From positions 1 through 12,521 of the forward strand of contig JBBREH010000037.1 in NCBI GenBank assembly GCA_038203095.1: 12,521 bases of DNA, read 5' to 3'. Of the stretch, positions 1 through 5,097 are shown in pieces; the stretch's first letter is position 1; each line of letters opens with the position of its first letter. The position numbers and the translations under genes were made by a program. The notes under the pieces were generated by a model. It ran no database searches and was not told the DNA's origin. It saw nothing but the letters and a program-made list of their open reading frames with translations. Origin of the DNA: PALSA-1336 sp038203095. GTDB taxonomy: Bacteria; Patescibacteriota; Doudnabacteria; UBA920.

Positions 1-4
1 TAGT

Positions 5-32
5 AAAATTTCTAGCTTTGAGCAGAAATTTT
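5..32. terminator. Hairpin at left edge, possible terminator
   Basis: A 9-bp stem (AAAATTTCT with AGAAATTTT) encloses a further 3-bp stem (GCT/AGC) with a small loop. It could end a gene lying left of the window, but the run of T after the stem is short, so a terminator role is only possible. The rest of 1-140 is AT-rich with no gene or clear promoter seen; a short direct repeat TAGCTTAA occurs twice near positions 46-60. Confidence 0.35.
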
Positions 33-140
33 CAAACAAAATTTTTAGCTTAATAGCTTAATTAAGGTAAAAAGTTTTTTGGAAATTTATGCCAAAGATG
101 GGAATTTTAATGAATAAATGAGTTTCGTAATTCAAGGTCT

Positions 141-650
141 ATGGGCCTTCGTTTGGGTTTAAAAAACCGTTTTGAGCGCCGTGCCAAGGGCACAGTCACA
201 GCGGTCAGCTCAAACAGTTTTAGTTTTAAGACCGAAGATGGCAAAGTTTTTACCGTTGGCACAACCAATGCCAAGATCACGTCTCAATTTAAAGGCATAA
301 TTGCTTTAGCCGACGTTCACGTTAATGACAAAGTTGGAGTTAGCGAAATTACGGCCGGCAGCCAAATTACCGCTAAAACCGTGGTTGTGACTCCGGCTAA
401 TACACATCCTGCCTCGGGTAGAGGCGTGGTTAGCGCGGTAACCGGAAGTGGCTTTACTTTAAAGACCAACAACCAAGGTATTGTTAGTTTTGTGATTGTT
501 AACACCCAGTCCACACGCGCAGTCATTAAACAGCAAAATGGCGCCATCACCACATCGGCCTCAATTCTTGTAGGCTCCAAAGTTATGGTTAAAGGTTTAT
601 GGGATGAAGTTTTAAATATTTTTAACGCCATAAAAATCAACATAAGATAG
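141..650 (+). CDS. DUF5666 domain protein lacking a signal peptide
   Basis: The 169-residue protein has two beta-rich repeats of the DUF5666 type (about residues 17-60 and 92-135), each beginning with a G-x-V-x-A/S-V pattern and followed by a short hydrophobic strand series (for example FSFKTEDGKVFTV). The same architecture is seen in the protein at 1545-2225, so the two are paralogues. DUF5666 proteins are usually exported beta-barrel-like small domains of unknown function. Here the N-terminus (MGLRLGLKNRF) is basic and no export signal is visible. An in-frame stop at 111-113 prevents an upstream extension and no other ATG, GTG or TTG lies between. A weak AAGG lies only 3 nt before the ATG. 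The gene may have lost its 5' end or may be a cytoplasmic version. Domain family is fairly certain; function is unknown. Confidence 0.75.
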   Translation: MGLRLGLKNRFERRAKGTVTAVSSNSFSFKTEDGKVFTVGTTNAKITSQFKGIIALADVHVNDKVGVSEITAGSQITAKTVVVTPANTHPASGRGVVSAVTGSGFTLKTNNQGIVSFVIVNTQSTRAVIKQQNGAITTSASILVGSKVMVKGLWDEVLNIFNAIKINIR

Positions 651-678
651 CTAGAGTATCTCTTGGAGATTTTATTCA

Positions 679-710
679 AAAAGGTTTCTCTGTAACAAGA
701 GAAGCCTTTT
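679..710 (+). terminator. Rho-independent terminator of the DUF5666 gene
   Basis: A 13-bp stem (arms 679-691 and 698-710, one G-T wobble) with a 6-nt loop ends in TTTT, 29 nt after the stop codon at 648-650. The opposite strand also ends in a T run, so it could additionally stop transcription coming from the minus-strand DoxX-type gene. Confidence 0.8.
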
Positions 711-720
711 AATTTAAACG

Positions 721-884
721 TAGGACTTACGCCTTTGGTCGAGTACGAGGCATTTTGTGAGGATTTTTGGAGGCGTAGTTTATCTACGTCGACAAAAACC
801 ACAACAAAATAACGAAGTAATCGACCAAACCCCTTGTGGGTTTTATCAAGATATTCTGTTTTTAGATGAAAGGCGTAAGTCCTA
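721..884. repeat. Long inverted-repeat (MITE-like) element
   Basis: The perfect 16-bp termini TAGGACTTACGCCTTT (721-736) and its reverse complement (869-884) enclose a second nested pair TTTGGTCGA (734-742) and TCGACCAAA (821-829), then an imperfect inner hairpin (about 745-818) with its tip at GCGTAG/CTACGT near 773-790. The whole would fold into one long stem. The right arm is interrupted by about 42 extra bases (830-871) containing a small AAACCC/GGGTTT hairpin, flanked by AAA on both sides. AAAC lies just outside both ends (716-719 and 885-888), a possible short target duplication. No reading frame of note lies in it. Confidence 0.7.
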
Positions 885-890
885 AAACAG

Positions 891-1451
891 TTATTTTTTA
901 AATACTTTTCCCGCTTGCCAGGGTGTACCAAGCGCGGGCAATATCCAGCGGTCAAAACCAAACCAGCCGGCTACTCGCCAGGCTAAAATTAAAAACAGCT
1001 GGAGTATAAATAAAATTGGGTTGATGCTGACCGTGCCGGCCAGCAAGTAATTTAAATTCATAAACGTGCCAAAGAAGGCGGCTATGCCGGTAAAAATTCC
1101 CAAAATTAGAGCTACTCCGACTAGAAGTTCGCCAAAAGCTACCAGGTGAGAAAACGTGGCTGCATGAGGGAGAACGAAGTTTTGAATAAGACCGGCGTAC
1201 CAGCCCTGTACATCGGGATGCTCGCCCGAAGCTTTTTTTAGTGCTCCCATCAGAAAACCTTTTATTGCTCCGCCCGCTTCGGAACCGGCCCAAGCCGGGT
1301 TATTAACTTTTGCCCAGCCGGCAATAAGCCACTCGTAGCCTACATATAATCTTATAATCAACCACAACCATGCTGCGCGCGTGCCGCCAAACAAGGCTCG
1401 GGAAAAAGCAGGTTCCGGAAATTCTACGTAATCATTTTTTGTTTCGTTCAT
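891..1451 (-). CDS. DoxX family membrane protein
   Basis: This 186-residue integral membrane protein has about four membrane segments (roughly residues 26-46, 100-120, 122-140 and 143-165). The central stretch FGELLVGVALILGIFTG is the DoxX/DoxD signature region, with the conserved Gly-Glu at 107-108, and the first segment has the R-x-x-x-G-x-x-W-x-x-x-G-W-x-K pattern typical of the family. DoxD-type proteins include the large subunit of thiosulfate:quinone oxidoreductase in Acidianus, but most bacterial members are of unknown role, so a quinone-linked function here is only a possibility. The gene stands alone, starts 21 nt after the likely transcription start set by the extended -10 box at 1479-1487, and has no clear Shine-Dalgarno site. 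Its 3' end faces the 721-884 repeat element. Confidence 0.8.
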   Translation of the reverse strand: MNETKNDYVEFPEPAFSRALFGGTRAAWLWLIIRLYVGYEWLIAGWAKVNNPAWAGSEAGGAIKGFLMGALKKASGEHPDVQGWYAGLIQNFVLPHAATFSHLVAFGELLVGVALILGIFTGIAAFFGTFMNLNYLLAGTVSINPILFILQLFLILAWRVAGWFGFDRWILPALGTPWQAGKVFKK

Positions 1452-1478
1452 TTAATTGAGTTTAATAATATTGCAGTA

Positions 1479-1487
1479 ATTATACCA
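1479..1487 (-). promoter_or_regulatory. Extended -10 promoter for the DoxX gene
   Basis: Read on the minus strand this is TGGTATAAT, a perfect -10 hexamer with the TGn extension, about 28 nt before the ATG. No -35 match is present; that position falls inside the terminator hairpin at 1489-1527. The same TGGTATAAT follows a terminator at 4391-4399. Confidence 0.65.
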
Positions 1488-1488
1488 T

Positions 1489-1527
1489 AACAAAAAACCG
1501 CGCTCGAGCCCGAGGCGGTTTTTTGTT
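1489..1527 (-). terminator. Symmetric terminator downstream of the DUF5666 gene
   Basis: A 13-bp stem (AACAAAAAACCGC with GCGGTTTTTTGTT) topped by a 4-bp CTCG/CGAG stem and a 4-nt loop. T runs follow the GC-rich part on both strands, so it can work in either direction. It lies 17 nt past the stop codon of the minus-strand gene at 1545-2225 and abuts the promoter of the next gene. Confidence 0.85.
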
Positions 1528-1544
1528 AATCGGTGTGGTTTAAA

Positions 1545-2225
1545 CTAGTTCTTTTTGTGTCCCCGCATTATGCCTCGCCTGCCGTTGTTTGGCATGGTTT
1601 TTGTTGGCATGGTGCCGTCCATGATTGCGGTGGCAATCATATTGGTACCAGTCAGCGTACCTTTGGCAGCTATTATGTCACCAATTTTAACATCGGCTAG
1701 GGTGATGGCGGTGGATATGGTGGTAGAAAATTTGGAGAATTTGGAGAAAGTAGCGTTGGTAGCGTCCACCGTGTAGGTGATGGAATTTTTGCTTGTTACG
1801 GTTAGGATACTGCCGGAAATGGTTGTTACCGTGCCCTTTATGGGACGCTGATTGGTTTTAAACATCTCTTTTTGGCCGGCGGCTGGGCTACCGTCCATAA
1901 TTTGCGTGGCGGCAATTGCATTGCCTGAGGTAGTGCCTAACACAACCAGAGTATCGCCATTGGCAATAGCCGAAGGGGTAATTGCGGTTTTGGCGCCGGC
2001 TATAAATTTGGTAATTTTGGCGCTAGTGGCATCAATAGTGTAAATTGTCCCATCTTTGCCGGTTAAAGTAATGCTGTTACCGCTCACCGCGGCTACCACG
2101 CCTATTGCGGCAGGTTTATTAAACCTTCCGCGTGAGTTAAGTTGTATTCCGTGGGCAAAAGTAATTGCTGGTGCCAGCATGGCAAGAGCTCCCAAGGCTA
2201 AAACAACTTTTTTATAATTCGGCAT
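1545..2225 (-). CDS. Exported DUF5666 domain protein
   Basis: The 226-residue protein begins with a clear Sec signal peptide: basic MPNYKK, a hydrophobic core (VVLALGALAMLAPAI) and a likely cut after TFA at about residue 24. The mature part holds two DUF5666 repeats, about residues 40-95 (GVVAAVSGNSITLTGKDGT) and 130-185 (GTVTTISGSILTVTSKNSI), separated by a linker, with a basic C-terminus (GRRGIMRGHKKN). It is therefore extracytoplasmic or surface-attached; the molecular role of DUF5666 is not known. The start is set by an AAGGAG Shine-Dalgarno at 2235-2240, unusual in this window where most genes lack one, suggesting good expression. It is the exported paralogue of the protein at 141-650. 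It is transcribed alone and closed by the terminator at 1489-1527. Confidence 0.85.
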   Translation of the reverse strand: MPNYKKVVLALGALAMLAPAITFAHGIQLNSRGRFNKPAAIGVVAAVSGNSITLTGKDGTIYTIDATSAKITKFIAGAKTAITPSAIANGDTLVVLGTTSGNAIAATQIMDGSPAAGQKEMFKTNQRPIKGTVTTISGSILTVTSKNSITYTVDATNATFSKFSKFSTTISTAITLADVKIGDIIAAKGTLTGTNMIATAIMDGTMPTKTMPNNGRRGIMRGHKKN

Positions 2226-2234
2226 ATTTATTTG

Positions 2235-2240
2235 CTCCTT
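2235..2240 (-). promoter_or_regulatory. Strong Shine-Dalgarno site (AAGGAG)
   Basis: AAGGAG on the minus strand, 9 nt before the ATG of the exported DUF5666 gene. It is the clearest ribosome binding site in the window and fixes that start. Confidence 0.8.
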
Positions 2241-2321
2241 TTCCGCTAAAAAATAGCAGTTAATTTTTTGTTTATTCCTACGATATTAATACGGTTACTA
2301 AAATTTTTTTGGTGCGTTATT

Positions 2322-2341
2322 TTTTGTTCTATTTTGTTCTA
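2322..2341. repeat. Perfect 10-bp tandem duplication
   Basis: TTTTGTTCTA occurs twice head to tail in the gap between the DUF5666 and DUF1697 genes. It lies upstream of the former on the minus strand. No role is apparent; slippage in AT-rich DNA explains it. Confidence 0.6.
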
Positions 2342-2412
2342 AGCCAAAAAATAAAAATTCAGTCCGGTTAAAGAGCTATTTTTTTGAATGATTTAGTTGG
2401 GCATTATTAGTC

Positions 2413-2970
2413 TTAAAGCGTTTTCATTATCTCAAAAATTTTCCTAGTGGTGTTTATATTCCTTGCGGTCATGTGTTTGTAGACGCGGGTGCTAATGAAT
2501 TTTATCATTTTGCTTTGGTTGCAGTCTTTGCGATTAACGTTCCAAATTACCGCGCCTTTAACATACGTGAGTTTATCAACTTTGGGATTAATAATAATTT
2601 CCAAAAGCACTTTTGGGCTGTCTACTTCGTCCCATAAAAATAAAACATCGGTTTTTTGTTCGGTATTGTTTTGTAAATTAGCAGGAATGGCTTTGCAGAC
2701 GGTCGTGATCTGTTTTAGATCTTTTACTACCACTCGCAAGTTTATTTTAAAATGTTTGCTTATGCCGGCTTCAATTTTTTTGACAATTTCACCGGACGCA
2801 TTATCAGCGCTTTGAAAAATAATATTGCCGCTGTTAATAAAAGTTTTTACTTTTTGGTAGCCTAAAGTCTCAAAGCAGAGCTTTAGATCAGCCATTTTTA
2901 CTATGTTATTTCCGCCGACATTTATGCCCCTAAGTAAAGCAACGTAAGTTATTAAATTTTTTGGTGACAT
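2413..2970 (-). CDS. DUF1697 family protein
   Basis: The 185-residue protein has the unmistakable DUF1697 N-terminus (YVALLRGINVGGNN at residues 9-22), followed by the second family motif FINSGNIIFQS (about 44-54), and ends in a family-like basic segment (KFISTRVYKHMTARNINT). DUF1697 proteins are small cytoplasmic proteins of about 180 residues found across bacteria; their biochemical role is unknown. The length is normal and there is no signal peptide or membrane segment. No Shine-Dalgarno is seen before the ATG. It lies 86 nt downstream of the amidotransferase gene on the same strand, but the large hairpin at 3004-3046 stands between them, so co-transcription is uncertain. Confidence 0.9.
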   Translation of the reverse strand: MSPKNLITYVALLRGINVGGNNIVKMADLKLCFETLGYQKVKTFINSGNIIFQSADNASGEIVKKIEAGISKHFKINLRVVVKDLKQITTVCKAIPANLQNNTEQKTDVLFLWDEVDSPKVLLEIIINPKVDKLTYVKGAVIWNVNRKDCNQSKMIKFISTRVYKHMTARNINTTRKIFEIMKTL

Positions 2971-3003
2971 CGGTTTAATATTTTTGGATTTACGAAATTG
3001 TGG

Positions 3004-3046
3004 CTGAAGGCGGTCTTCTAGGGCAGCCTCAGAAGACCGCCTTCAG
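3004..3046. repeat. Perfect 16-bp-stem palindromic element
   Basis: CTGAAGGCGGTCTTCT (3004-3019) pairs perfectly with 3031-3046 around an 11-nt loop. It is GC-rich against an AT-rich background and lacks a T run on the plus strand. On the minus strand it follows the amidotransferase stop codon by about 10 nt and could act as a mRNA 3' stabiliser or weak terminator. It looks like a REP-type intergenic repeat. Confidence 0.7.
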
Positions 3047-3056
3047 GGAACATGCT

Positions 3057-3776
3057 CTATTTTTTTTCAAAATCAGCCTTTATGGAATCCAAGAATTTAA
3101 ATAGCAGTTCATTTATGGGTTTGTAATTGTTTGACCTTAATTTTTCCGCGCTTTCCACATAAGGAAGGGATTGATATTTTTTAAGTTCAGTTGTTGAGTT
3201 TGCTATCATTCCTTCTATGGCCTCGGGGGTGAATTCAAAGTGGCATTGGAAGCCGTAAATTTTAGGTGAGTAGCGGACAATTTGACGCGGGCAGCCCCGG
3301 CTTTTTGCCAGAACCGCAGATGCCCGAGTAAGGCCCGGCATGTCTCCGTGCCAGTGGCCAACCAAAAATTTTGGCGGAAAGCCACCAAAAATTGGGTCAG
3401 TTTTGCCGTCTGGTGTGAGCCCTACTTCAAACACGCCAATTTCCCGGTTGGGACTGCGGTCAAATTTTGCCCCCAAGGCTTGCCCAATCATTTGCGCGCC
3501 TAAACATACGCCCAAAAGGTATTTATCTTGCTCAATAGCCTGTTTAATAAAGGCAATTTCTTTTTTCGCATCAAAGTGCCGGCATTCATCTGTGGTGGTG
3601 GCAGGGGATTGCGGCCCACCCATAACTATCAAAAAATCAAAACCATCGGCATTCATCGGAAACCTGTCATTTTCATAAAGGCGAGTATAACTAACCTCGC
3701 AGTTATTCAAACGCGCCCAATTTTCAATAGCACCCGGAGCTTCAAAGCTCTCGTGCATAATTATGTGTAAACGCAT
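3057..3776 (-). CDS. Class I glutamine amidotransferase (GATase1), GMP synthase-like
   Basis: The 239-residue protein carries the class I GATase triad: nucleophile Cys91 in LLGVCLGAQ, with His179 and Glu181 in GFQCHFEFTPE. The oxyanion strand VMGGPQSP lies at 51-58. Such enzymes hydrolyse glutamine to supply ammonia. Stand-alone members of this size resemble the GMP synthase amidotransferase domain, but there is no ATP-pyrophosphatase domain here and no guaB or guaA neighbour, so the acceptor is unknown. Some stand-alone relatives act on gamma-glutamyl compounds instead. It is cytoplasmic, with a C-terminal extension of about 50 residues. The ATG lies only 8 nt after a TACAAT box (3785-3790) and lacks a Shine-Dalgarno, so the message may be leaderless. 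Confidence 0.88.
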   Translation of the reverse strand: MRLHIIMHESFEAPGAIENWARLNNCEVSYTRLYENDRFPMNADGFDFLIVMGGPQSPATTTDECRHFDAKKEIAFIKQAIEQDKYLLGVCLGAQMIGQALGAKFDRSPNREIGVFEVGLTPDGKTDPIFGGFPPKFLVGHWHGDMPGLTRASAVLAKSRGCPRQIVRYSPKIYGFQCHFEFTPEAIEGMIANSTTELKKYQSLPYVESAEKLRSNNYKPINELLFKFLDSIKADFEKK

Positions 3777-3784
3777 ATAAGTTT

Positions 3785-3790
3785 ATTGTA
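3785..3790 (-). promoter_or_regulatory. Possible -10 box giving a leaderless amidotransferase mRNA
   Basis: TACAAT on the minus strand, 8 nt before the ATG at 3774-3776. At 17-bp spacing the -35 position reads TGGCAA, a weak match. The absence of a ribosome binding site fits leaderless translation. Confidence 0.35.
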
Positions 3791-3899
3791 AGGGATTTAG
3801 AGTTTTTTTGCCAGCCAATTGGATAAATTTATTGAATGCATATTTGCCAGTAAAAAACCAAACCGATTTTTTAAATTATCACACAAACCACCCCGGCTA

Positions 3900-3928
3900 T
3901 TGAAAGAAAATGCAAATTTTGCTAGAAT
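3900..3928 (+). promoter_or_regulatory. Sigma-70-type promoter of the tRNA unit
   Basis: TTGAAA (3900-3905), a 17-bp spacer and TAGAAT (3923-3928): the best two-box promoter in the window. Predicted start is near 3935, about 28 nt before the tRNA 5' fragment at 3962. It points at the tRNA-Gln region and at no protein gene. Confidence 0.75.
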
Positions 3929-3961
3929 ATCAAGGATAAAAGACTAAGGATAAAGGATATA

Positions 3962-3987
3962 TTGGAGCGTAGCCAAGCGGTAAGGCA
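3962..3987 (+). pseudogene. tRNA-Gln 5' fragment
   Basis: Twenty-five of 26 bases match the start of the intact tRNA-Gln (4073-4098), covering the acceptor 5' strand, the whole D arm and base 26. After 3987 the match stops: no anticodon stem, T arm or acceptor 3' strand follows in the next 85 nt. It lies just inside the promoter at 3900-3928 and is expected to be transcribed. It is read as a broken tRNA gene, not a functional one. Confidence 0.8.
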
Positions 3988-4050
3988 TCCCGATCGCATT
4001 AGGACATTCCAAGTTTCTCGGCGGTATCAATTAAACAAATAATCGCCCAA

Positions 4051-4166
4051 TAATTTTTTCTTTTCACCTTCTTTGGGGCGTAGCCAAGCGGTAAGGCACG
4101 GGCCTTTGAAGCCTGCATTCCCAGGTTCGATCCCTGGCGCCCCAGCCAGGTGGAAAGAAAAAATTA
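4051..4166. repeat. 19-bp inverted repeat enclosing tRNA-Gln
   Basis: Arms 4051-4069 (TAATTTTTTCTTTTCACCT) and 4148-4166 are reverse complements except for one position, which in RNA would be a G-U pair. The left arm ends 4 nt before the tRNA and the right arm begins at the A of the encoded CCA. The tRNA precursor could thus extend its acceptor stem by a long helix after a small internal loop. Confidence 0.75.
4074..4148 (+). tRNA. trnQ: tRNA-Gln (anticodon TTG)
   Basis: Full cloverleaf of 75 nt: acceptor TGGGGCG/CGCCCCA, D arm GCC...GGC, anticodon stem CGGGC/GCCTG with loop CTTTGAA giving anticodon TTG, variable CATTC, T arm CCAGG-TTCGATC-CCTGG, discriminator G and an encoded CCA. The U1-A72 first pair is typical of glutamine tRNAs. 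It lies in a unit running from the promoter at 3900-3928 to the terminator at 4367-4389 and is flanked by a 5' and a 3' fragment of a second copy. It should be functional by structure, although the flanking inverted repeat may complicate end processing. Confidence 0.95.
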
Positions 4167-4320
4167 CTATGTGACTATTTTATGAGAAGTGAATTTTAAA
4201 AGCTAAATACAATATCACAACATATTCCTTTTTGCTTTTATTCTTTAATAGTGCGTCGGGGATCTTTGTGTAACATGCGACAGCTAAAATGTTATATGTT
4301 TAGACTTGACCCCATGCACA
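4149..4320. other. Stretch between tRNA-Gln and its 3' fragment, possible element remnant
   Basis: No gene is seen here. The first 18 nt are the right arm of the inverted repeat. Near the end, 4302-4313 reads AGACTTGACCCC, a string I associate from memory with the ends of REP/IS200-type elements; it stands 7 nt before the tRNA 3' fragment. This link is uncertain. Confidence 0.25.
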
Positions 4321-4357
4321 TGAAGCCTGAATTCCCCGATCCCTGGCACCCCAGCCA
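4321..4357 (+). pseudogene. tRNA-Gln 3' fragment
   Basis: This matches 4107-4148 of the intact tRNA (from inside the anticodon loop to CCA) with two substitutions and a 5-nt deletion that removes AGGTT and so destroys the T stem. The acceptor strand reads CACCCCA instead of CGCCCCA. Together with the 5' fragment at 3962-3987 it accounts for almost one whole tRNA gene. It sits directly before the unit's terminator. Confidence 0.8.
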
Positions 4358-4366
4358 AATCAACTT

Positions 4367-4389
4367 AAACCGCTCATAAGGGCGGTTTT
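4367..4389 (+). terminator. Terminator of the tRNA unit
   Basis: AAACCGC (4367-4373) pairs with GCGGTTT (4382-4388) around an 8-nt loop, followed by TTTT. It is 10 nt after the tRNA 3' fragment and runs straight into the next promoter. Confidence 0.75.
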
Positions 4390-4390
4390 G

Positions 4391-4399
4391 TGGTATAAT
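4391..4399 (+). promoter_or_regulatory. Extended -10 promoter for the YbjQ unit
   Basis: TGGTATAAT, identical to the minus-strand box at 1479-1487, placed immediately after a terminator T run. The -35 position overlaps the terminator hairpin and has no match. Predicted start near 4406 gives a leader of about 34 nt to the ancestral ATG at 4440. Confidence 0.65.
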
Positions 4400-4439
4400 T
4401 GTGGAAGAATATAAATATATAAATTAAACAAAAAATTAT

Positions 4440-4773
4440 ATGATTATAGTTACAACGTATAGTTACAACGGAACATATTGCAGGTTATAAAATTACAGAA
4501 ATGAAAGGTGAGGTTTTTGGACTGGTTGTAAGAAGTCGCGGACTTGGAGGAAATATAATGGCTGGCATTCGGAGCTTAGTTGGCGGAGAAATTCACGAGT
4601 ACACTTCTATGCTGGAAGATGCACGCAAGCAGGCCATAGACCGTTTGGTGGCAAACGCAACCGCGATGGGTGCAAATGCGGTGGTTATGATGCGGTTTGA
4701 CTCTAGTGAAATAGGGCAAAGTATGAGCGAGATTGTGGCATTTGGAACGGCAGCTGTTATTGAAAAAGAATAG
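4440..4773 (+). pseudogene. YbjQ/UPF0145 family gene, 5' end frameshifted
   Basis: The intact part is MKGEVFGLVVRSRGLGGNIMAGIRSLVGGEI and onward, with the family-typical glycine-rich NIMAG...GGEI block and A...GANAVVMMRFD. YbjQ (UPF0145, heavy-metal-binding-domain label) proteins are about 105 residues, form pentameric rings and have no agreed function. They normally begin M-I-I-T-T-T-E-x-I-x-G-Y. Here that start exists at 4440 (ATG, MIIVTT) and its continuation EHIAGYKITE exists at 4471-4500, but a 13-bp tandem duplication between them shifts the frame, ending the first frame at 4488-4490. Removing one copy gives a perfect family N-terminus. The only in-frame ATG left is at 4501, which would drop the first strand and has no ribosome binding site. 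Either the gene is dead, or slippage can restore it. Confidence 0.85.
4445..4470 (+). repeat. 13-bp perfect tandem duplication in the YbjQ gene
   Basis: TATAGTTACAACG occurs at 4445-4457 and again at 4458-4470. The unit is not a multiple of three, so it causes the frameshift at the start of the YbjQ-family gene. Confidence 0.95.
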
Positions 4774-4775
4774 GT

Positions 4776-5018
4776 ATGTCTAAGCCTCTGATAATATACA
4801 TTATGATAGAAGTAGGCATTTTAATTTTAGCGTTGTTTTCCTATGTGTTTTGGGATAAAGGCTACAGAAAAAATCATGGCATACAAATTCCTCCCGGTTT
4901 TGAGGAAACGAAAGAAGCAACCATAGATCCGAAAACAGGCAAAAGACTAAGAGTATATTTTAATCCTGCAACTGGCGCAAGATTTTATTACGAGGAAGTC
5001 AATCCGAAAAACATTTAG
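4776..5018 (+). CDS. Small single-span membrane protein, unknown function
   Basis: The 80-residue protein has one N-terminal membrane segment (about residues 4-25, PLIIYIMIEVGILILALFSYVF), followed by a short basic stretch (DKGYRKN) and a soluble tail with PPGFE at 39-43 and a DPKTGKRLRVYFNPATG segment at about 52-68. The positive residues just after the span suggest the tail faces the cytoplasm. I do not assign it to a named family. It begins 2 nt after the stop of the YbjQ-family gene, so the two were surely co-transcribed; if translation of the YbjQ gene now stops early, coupling to this gene may be affected. Real gene status rests on the tight spacing and the sensible membrane topology. 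Confidence 0.65.
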   Translation: MSKPLIIYIMIEVGILILALFSYVFWDKGYRKNHGIQIPPGFEETKEATIDPKTGKRLRVYFNPATGARFYYEEVNPKNI

Positions 5019-5055
5019 TGTTCAATAATTGTTGGAACACCATCCCATAACGTCA

Positions 5056-5081
5056 GCCACGTCGCTCGCTATCGACATGGC
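5056..5081. repeat. Short intergenic hairpin
   Basis: GCCACGTCG (5056-5064) pairs with CGACATGGC (5073-5081) at 8 of 9 positions around an 8-nt loop. It is more GC-rich than the surrounding gap between the small membrane protein and the HAD gene. No T run follows, so it is not a standard terminator. Confidence 0.45.
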
Positions 5082-5097
5082 CAATTGAATTTTCCAT

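Noticed and set aside
317..961. Minus-strand 214-codon open frame
   Set aside because: It overlaps the DUF5666 gene, a terminator, the inverted-repeat element and the DoxX gene end; its translation has no family features and is a shadow of those.
1555..2043. Plus-strand open frames antisense to the exported DUF5666 gene
   Set aside because: They are mirror images of the repeats in the true gene, which has a signal peptide, ribosome site and terminator.
3962..4040. The 5' tRNA fragment as a complete second tRNA
   Set aside because: No anticodon stem, T arm (TTCRA) or matching acceptor 3' strand (CGCTCCA) follows within 85 nt.
4440..4500. Programmed frameshift in the YbjQ gene
   Set aside because: There is no slippery heptamer or stimulatory structure, and the exact 13-bp duplication explains the shift fully.
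5018..5040. GTGTTC/GAACAC hairpin as a terminator after the small membrane protein
   Set aside because: The stem is 6 bp with an 11-nt loop and no T run follows.
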